DNA from: Clostridiales bacterium
GTDB taxonomy: Bacteria; Bacillota; Clostridia; Oscillospirales; Oscillospiraceae
Reading direction: 5' to 3'
Assembly (NCBI GenBank): GCA_029098065.1
Contig: JAQXNP010000108.1
Location: forward strand, 1-9,445
DNA: 9,445 nt
The translations under genes were made by a program, and so were the position numbers. A model generated the notes under the pieces. It had not been told where the DNA came from and searched no databases. It was given only the letters and a program-made list of their open reading frames with translations. Of this stretch, positions 5,752 to 9,445 are shown in pieces; positions within the stretch are counted from its first letter, which is position 1; every line of letters begins with the position of its first letter.

Positions 5752-8076
5752 ATGGAAATTGGAAAGAGCATCATACGGGTGGATGCCGCGGATAAAGCGT
5801 CCGGCCGGGCTCGGTATACCGATGATATGATCCCCCGGCCTCATCTGGTGGCGAAGATCCTTCACGCCTCCATCACCAGCGGCCGGGTCAAGGCCATCCA
5901 TACCCGGGAGGCGGAACAGCTTCCCGGGGTGGTGAAGATCGTTACCTGCTTTGACGTGCCGGACATCCAGTACCCCACCCCGGGCCATCCCTGGAGCGTG
6001 GAAGAGGCCCATCAGGACGTGTGTGACCGGCGGATGCTGACCGACCGGGTGCGCTATTACGGAGACGACATCGCCGCCGTGGTGGCGGAGGATGAGATCT
6101 CCGCCCGGCGGGCCCTGGACGTCATCCGGGTGGAGTACGAGGAGTTTGAGCCCCTGCTCAGTCCGGAGGCCGCGATGGCGCCCGGAGCCAGGGCCATCCA
6201 CGATGAGTGTCCGGACAACGTCCTGCGGCACATGGATTTTCAGGTCATCACTCCCGGCGCCCCGGTGAAGACCGCCGAGGAGGTCCTCTCGGACCCGCAG
6301 TACCGGCATTTTTCCGGGCATTACGATACACAGATGGTCCAGCACTGCCACATTGAGCCCGCCGTCTCCTACGCCTACATGGAGGGGGGGAAGATTGTGG
6401 TGGTGTCCTCCACCCAGATCCCCCATATCGTCCGGCGGGTGTGCGGCCAGGCTCTGGGGATCCCCTGGGGGGATATCCGGGTCATCAAGCCCTACATCGG
6501 CGGCGGCTTCGGCAACAAGCAGGAGGTGCTCTATGAGCCGCTGAACGCCTTCCTCACCCGGGCGGTGGGGGGACGGTGCGTCAAGCTGGAGCTCACCCGG
6601 GAGGAGGTCTTTGAAAATACCCGGTCCCGCCACGCCATCTCCATGGATGTGGAGGCCGCCGTCCGCCCCGGGGACATGCGGATCATGGCCCGCCGGAGCC
6701 GGGCGGTGTCGAACCAGGGCTCTTACGCCTCCCACGGCAACGCCATCGTGGCCAACGCCATCACCGGTTTCCGCCAGTGCTATCCCGACGAGCTGGCCCA
6801 CCACGCCGAGGCCTTTACGGTCTACACAAACCTCCCCGCCCCCGGGGCCATGCGGGGGTACGGCATCCCCCAATCCGACTTTATAGGGGAGTGCTTCATG
6901 GATGATATGGCCCGGGAAATGGGGTGGGACCCTTACGAATTCCGGCTGCGGAACATCATGCCTCTGGGGTATGTGGACCCCACCAACGGCATCACCTGCC
7001 ACTCCACCGGACTGCGGGAGTGTATGGAAAAGGGAGCGGAATTCATCCGCTGGAAGGAGCTGCGGGAAAAATACAGGGATCAGACCGGCCCGGTGCGCCG
7101 GGGCGTGGGGATGTCGGTCTTTTCCTATAAGACCGGCGTGTGGCCCATCTCGCTGGAGACTTCCTCCGCCCGGATGGTGCTCAATCAGGACGGCAGCATC
7201 CAGCTCCAGCTGGGCGCTACCGAGATCGGCCAGGGGGGAGACACCGTCTTCAGCCAGATGGCCGCCGAGAGCGCCGGTTTCCCCGTGGAGCGGGTGCATA
7301 TCGTCTCCTTCCAGGATACGGACACCGCCCCCTTTGACACCGGGGCCTACGCCTCCCGGCAGACCTATGTCACCGGCATGGCCATCAGGCAGACGGGCGA
7401 ACTGTTCAAGAAGAAAATTCTGGATTACGCCGCTGAGATGCTGGGCCGGAACGCCGGTGAGCTGGATGTGCGGGAAGGAGCGGTGGTGGACGCCGCCGGA
7501 GGTCAGGCGGTCCTCCAGATGGAAAAACTGGCCCGGGAGGCGTTTTATTCCTTCCGCCGCTCGGAGCATATCGCCGCCGAGAGCACCCACCAGTGCAAGG
7601 AGAACACCTTCGCCTTCGGCTGCTGCTTCGCTGAGGTGGAGGTGGATATCCCCCTGGGGAAGATCAGGGTCCTGCGCATCGTCAATGTCCACGATTCCGG
7701 CAGGCTCATCAACCCCAAGCTGGCCGAGGCCCAGGTCCACGGCGGCATGTCCATGGGACTGGGCTATGCCCTGTCGGAAGAGATGAAGTTTGACAGCAAG
7801 GGCCGGCTGCTCAACGGCAACCTGCTGGATTACAAGCTGCCTACCGCCATGGATCACCCGGAGCTCACCGCCCTCTTTGTGGAGACGGAGGATCCCTCCG
7901 GGCCCTTCGGAAACAAGGCGCTGGGCGAACCGCCGGCCATTCCGGTGGCCCCGGCGGTGCGCAACGCGGTGCTCCATGCCACCGGCGTGGCCGTGAACCG
8001 GCTGCCCATGAGCCCCCAGCGGATGGTGGAGGCTTTCCAGGACGCCGGCCTCATCCCGGAACAGGAGGGACGCTGA
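5752..8076 (+). CDS. xdhA: Xanthine dehydrogenase, molybdenum-binding subunit
   Basis: Catalytic subunit of 774 residues of an E. coli XdhA-type molybdenum hydroxylase, which hydroxylates hypoxanthine and/or xanthine in the cytoplasm with XdhB (FAD) and XdhC (2Fe-2S). The N-terminus (EIGKSIIRVDAADKASGRARYTDD) and many later blocks match E. coli XdhA as I remember it. The first domain (about 18-130) is the a/b-hammerhead of the family; the rest is the two-part molybdopterin-binding region. Motifs are STQIPHIVRRV (220-230), GGGFGNKQ (250-257), PGAMRGYG (364-371), GATEIGQGGDTVFSQM (488-503), NVHDSG (645-650) and LGEPPAIPVAPAVRNA (724-739), with the conserved catalytic Glu726. Gln257 stands where mammalian enzymes have Glu802, as in E. 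coli XdhA. The start is ATG 5752, chosen for its GGAGGAGG site. The stop is directly followed by the xdhB ATG. Family and complex are firm; which purine is preferred is not readable. Confidence 0.95.
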   Translation: MEIGKSIIRVDAADKASGRARYTDDMIPRPHLVAKILHASITSGRVKAIHTREAEQLPGVVKIVTCFDVPDIQYPTPGHPWSVEEAHQDVCDRRMLTDRVRYYGDDIAAVVAEDEISARRALDVIRVEYEEFEPLLSPEAAMAPGARAIHDECPDNVLRHMDFQVITPGAPVKTAEEVLSDPQYRHFSGHYDTQMVQHCHIEPAVSYAYMEGGKIVVVSSTQIPHIVRRVCGQALGIPWGDIRVIKPYIGGGFGNKQEVLYEPLNAFLTRAVGGRCVKLELTREEVFENTRSRHAISMDVEAAVRPGDMRIMARRSRAVSNQGSYASHGNAIVANAITGFRQCYPDELAHHAEAFTVYTNLPAPGAMRGYGIPQSDFIGECFMDDMAREMGWDPYEFRLRNIMPLGYVDPTNGITCHSTGLRECMEKGAEFIRWKELREKYRDQTGPVRRGVGMSVFSYKTGVWPISLETSSARMVLNQDGSIQLQLGATEIGQGGDTVFSQMAAESAGFPVERVHIVSFQDTDTAPFDTGAYASRQTYVTGMAIRQTGELFKKKILDYAAEMLGRNAGELDVREGAVVDAAGGQAVLQMEKLAREAFYSFRRSEHIAAESTHQCKENTFAFGCCFAEVEVDIPLGKIRVLRIVNVHDSGRLINPKLAEAQVHGGMSMGLGYALSEEMKFDSKGRLLNGNLLDYKLPTAMDHPELTALFVETEDPSGPFGNKALGEPPAIPVAPAVRNAVLHATGVAVNRLPMSPQRMVEAFQDAGLIPEQEGR

Positions 8077-8958
8077 ATGTACGATATTGCTTCCATTTAT
8101 CAGGCCAAAAGCGTGGACGACGCCATCCGGGCGCTGTCCGCGGACCCGGCGGCCATTGTCATCGCCGGGGGTACCGATGTGCTCATCAAGATCCGGGAAG
8201 GAAAGTACGCCGGCTGCTCCCTGGTGTCCATCCATGAGCTGCGGGAGGAGCTGGAGGGGGTGACCCTCTCTCCGGAAGGGGATGTGGAGATCGGGCCCCT
8301 GACCACCTTCCGGGGGTGTACTTACTCCGAGGTCATCCAGAAGACCGTTCCCGTGCTGGGAGAGGCCGCCGACACCGCCGGCGGACCTCAGCTCCGGGCG
8401 GCGGGTACCCTGGGGGGGAATCTCTGCAACGGCATCACCTCCGCCGACACCGCCTCCACCCAGATGGCCTTTGGGGCGGTTCTGCGGGTGAAGGGGCCGG
8501 CCGGGGTGCGGGAGATCCCCATCGACCAGTGGTACAAGGGCGTGGGCAAGGTGGCGCTGGCCCACGATGAGCTGCTGGTGAAGATCGTCATTCCCAGAGA
8601 CCACTATGCCGGCTGGAGCGGACATTACATCAAGTACGCCATGCGCAACGCCATGGATATCGCCACCCTGGGGGTGAGCTGTCTGGTGAAGCTGTCCGAA
8701 GATCGGAAGACGGTGGAGGATCTGAGGCTGGCCTTCGGCGTGGCCGGGCCGGTGCCCATGCGGTGCCGGGAGACGGAGAAAGCCATGGCCGGACTGCCGG
8801 TGGAAGAGGCTGTGAGCGGCATCGGCGCCGCCGCTTTGAGAGAGATCAACCCCAGAGACAGCTGGCGGGCCTCCCGGGCCTTCCGGCTTCAGCTGGCGGA
8901 GGAGTTGCCGCGCCGGGCTCTGACCGAGGCGGCCCGGAAAGGAGGGGCGGCGGTATGA
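8077..8958 (+). CDS. xdhB: Xanthine dehydrogenase, FAD-binding subunit
   Basis: FAD-carrying subunit of 293 residues (E. coli XdhB is about 292). It receives electrons from the iron-sulfur subunit and passes them to an unidentified acceptor. The FAD pyrophosphate loop IAGGTDVLIK is at 29-38. The second FAD motif runs from AGGPQLRAAGTLGGNLCNG (101-119) into ITSADTAST, and the C-terminal domain contains KYAMRNAMDIATLGV and NPRDSWRASRAFRL, both close to the E. coli protein. There is no extra cysteine-rich insertion of the kind that holds a 4Fe-4S cluster in 4-hydroxybenzoyl-CoA reductase. The ATG at 8077 abuts the xdhA stop (TGAATG, no gap), with AGGAGGG at 8063-8069 at good spacing. It overlaps xdhC by ATGA. 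Order and tight packing point to a single coupled operon making a heterotrimer. Confidence 0.95.
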   Translation: MYDIASIYQAKSVDDAIRALSADPAAIVIAGGTDVLIKIREGKYAGCSLVSIHELREELEGVTLSPEGDVEIGPLTTFRGCTYSEVIQKTVPVLGEAADTAGGPQLRAAGTLGGNLCNGITSADTASTQMAFGAVLRVKGPAGVREIPIDQWYKGVGKVALAHDELLVKIVIPRDHYAGWSGHYIKYAMRNAMDIATLGVSCLVKLSEDRKTVEDLRLAFGVAGPVPMRCRETEKAMAGLPVEEAVSGIGAAALREINPRDSWRASRAFRLQLAEELPRRALTEAARKGGAAV

Positions 8959-9445
8959 GTATGGAGATTTTGCGCTGTACCGTCAACGGACGGCCGGCAG
9001 AAGTGGGCATCGATCCCAGAGAGTCGCTGGCCGACACCCTCCGGGAGCGGCTGGGCCTCACCAGTGTGAAGAAGGGCTGTGAGGTGGGGGAGTGCGGCGC
9101 CTGCACCGTCCTGGTGGACGGGGAGGCCATCGACTCGTGCATCTACCTGGCGGTCTGGGCCCAGGGCAAGTCCATCCTGACGGTGGAGGGCCTTCAGGAC
9201 CCGGAGACCGGGGAGCTGTCCGCCATCCAGAAGGCTTTTGTGGAGGAGGCCGCCATTCAGTGCGGCTTCTGCACCCCGGGCATCATCATGAGCGCCGTGG
9301 AGATCGTGGGCAGCGGGAAGACCTATACCCGGGATCAGCTGCGCAAACTCATCTCGGGCCATCTGTGCCGCTGCACCGGCTATCAGAATATTCTCAACGC
9401 CGTGGAACGGGCGGTGAATGAAGCCCATAAATTCGTGGGGGAGTG
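8955..9445 (+). CDS. xdhC: Xanthine dehydrogenase, 2Fe-2S subunit (3' end at or just beyond window edge)
   Basis: Iron-sulfur electron-transfer subunit, E. coli XdhC type (not the unrelated maturation chaperone called XdhC in Rhodobacter). Reading from ATG 8955, the frame is open for 163 codons and reaches the right edge with two bases (TG) of an unfinished codon. As E. coli XdhC has about 159 residues, that codon may well be the TGA stop. The plant-type cluster is held by Cys42, Cys47, Cys50 and Cys62 (GCEVGECGACTVLVDG). The second, four-helix cluster is held by Cys103, Cys106, Cys138 and Cys140 (QCGFCTPG and LCRCTGY), so all eight ligands are present. ATG 8955 overlaps the xdhB stop (ATGA), with AGGAGG at 8940-8945 nine bases upstream. 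A second ATG six bases later is possible but less well spaced. The subunit links the molybdenum centre of XdhA to the FAD of XdhB. Confidence 0.94.
   Translation, partial: MSMEILRCTVNGRPAEVGIDPRESLADTLRERLGLTSVKKGCEVGECGACTVLVDGEAIDSCIYLAVWAQGKSILTVEGLQDPETGELSAIQKAFVEEAAIQCGFCTPGIIMSAVEIVGSGKTYTRDQLRKLISGHLCRCTGYQNILNAVERAVNEAHKFVGE

Noticed and set aside
4473..5795. 440-codon plus-strand open frame opposite the hydantoinase gene.
   Set aside because: It is a Gly/Ala/Val-rich shadow of the hydantoinase. It runs through the divergent promoter region into xdhA and has no domain.
5722..8625. Very long open frame (967 codons) on the minus strand opposite xdhA and xdhB.
   Set aside because: It is a product of the strong G/C third-position bias of the sense genes. 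Its translation is rich in Gly, His, Pro and Asp with no recognisable domain, while the sense strand encodes clear xanthine dehydrogenase subunits.
9092..9421. Plus-strand frame of 109 codons near the right edge.
   Set aside because: It is an out-of-frame shadow of xdhC. The correct frame carries all eight cluster cysteines and runs off the window without a stop.

Overview
The window looks like a chromosomal piece of a high-GC anaerobic gut Firmicute. The best guess is the Oscillospiraceae (Flavonifractor / Lawsonibacter / Pseudoflavonifractor neighbourhood). The signs are strong G/C bias at codon third positions, purine-rich GGAGG-type ribosome binding sites, and a gene set typical of anaerobic purine users. 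The genus is an inference from protein style, not from any marker gene. No RNA gene, CRISPR array, insertion sequence or phage gene is visible. No gene-free stretch exceeds 300 bases.

Layout. (1) Bases 1-3621, plus strand: three genes of a BMP-type (nucleoside/purine-like) ABC importer. They encode a double-domain ATPase cut by the left edge and two membrane permeases, joined by ATGA stop/start overlaps. A strong rho-independent terminator follows at 3641-3675. (2) Bases 3679-5606, minus strand: a hydantoinase/dihydropyrimidinase of the E. coli HyuA (YgeZ) type, then a MocA-like molybdopterin cytidylyltransferase, again with an ATGA overlap. (3) Bases 5607-5751: a 145-base divergent promoter region, AT-rich in its middle. 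(4) Bases 5752-9445, plus strand: xdhA-xdhB-xdhC, encoding the molybdenum, FAD and 2Fe-2S subunits of an E. coli-type xanthine dehydrogenase. The last gene runs into the right edge.

Taken together this is part of an anaerobic purine (xanthine/hypoxanthine/urate) utilisation locus. The importer plausibly brings in nucleosides or purines. XdhABC acts on the purine ring. The MocA-like protein would make the molybdopterin cytosine dinucleotide cofactor that such enzymes commonly use. The hydantoinase-family enzyme would open a cyclic amide further down the pathway. E. coli carries related genes (xdhABC, ygeWXY, hyuA, mocA, ygfK, ssnA) in one region, and related gut-bacterial purine/urate clusters have been described, so the system as a whole is not new.

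The most unusual thing in the sequence is in the transporter ATPase. The Walker A lysine of its only canonical nucleotide-binding domain reads Thr (ACG instead of AAG, a single-base difference at position 88). Its second domain is already degenerate at Walker A, Walker B and the H-loop. Taken literally, the importer would have no intact ATPase site. Smaller points are an unusual APPAR in place of SPPLR in the hydantoinase and replacement of two purine-contacting residues in XdhA relative to mammalian xanthine oxidoreductase.
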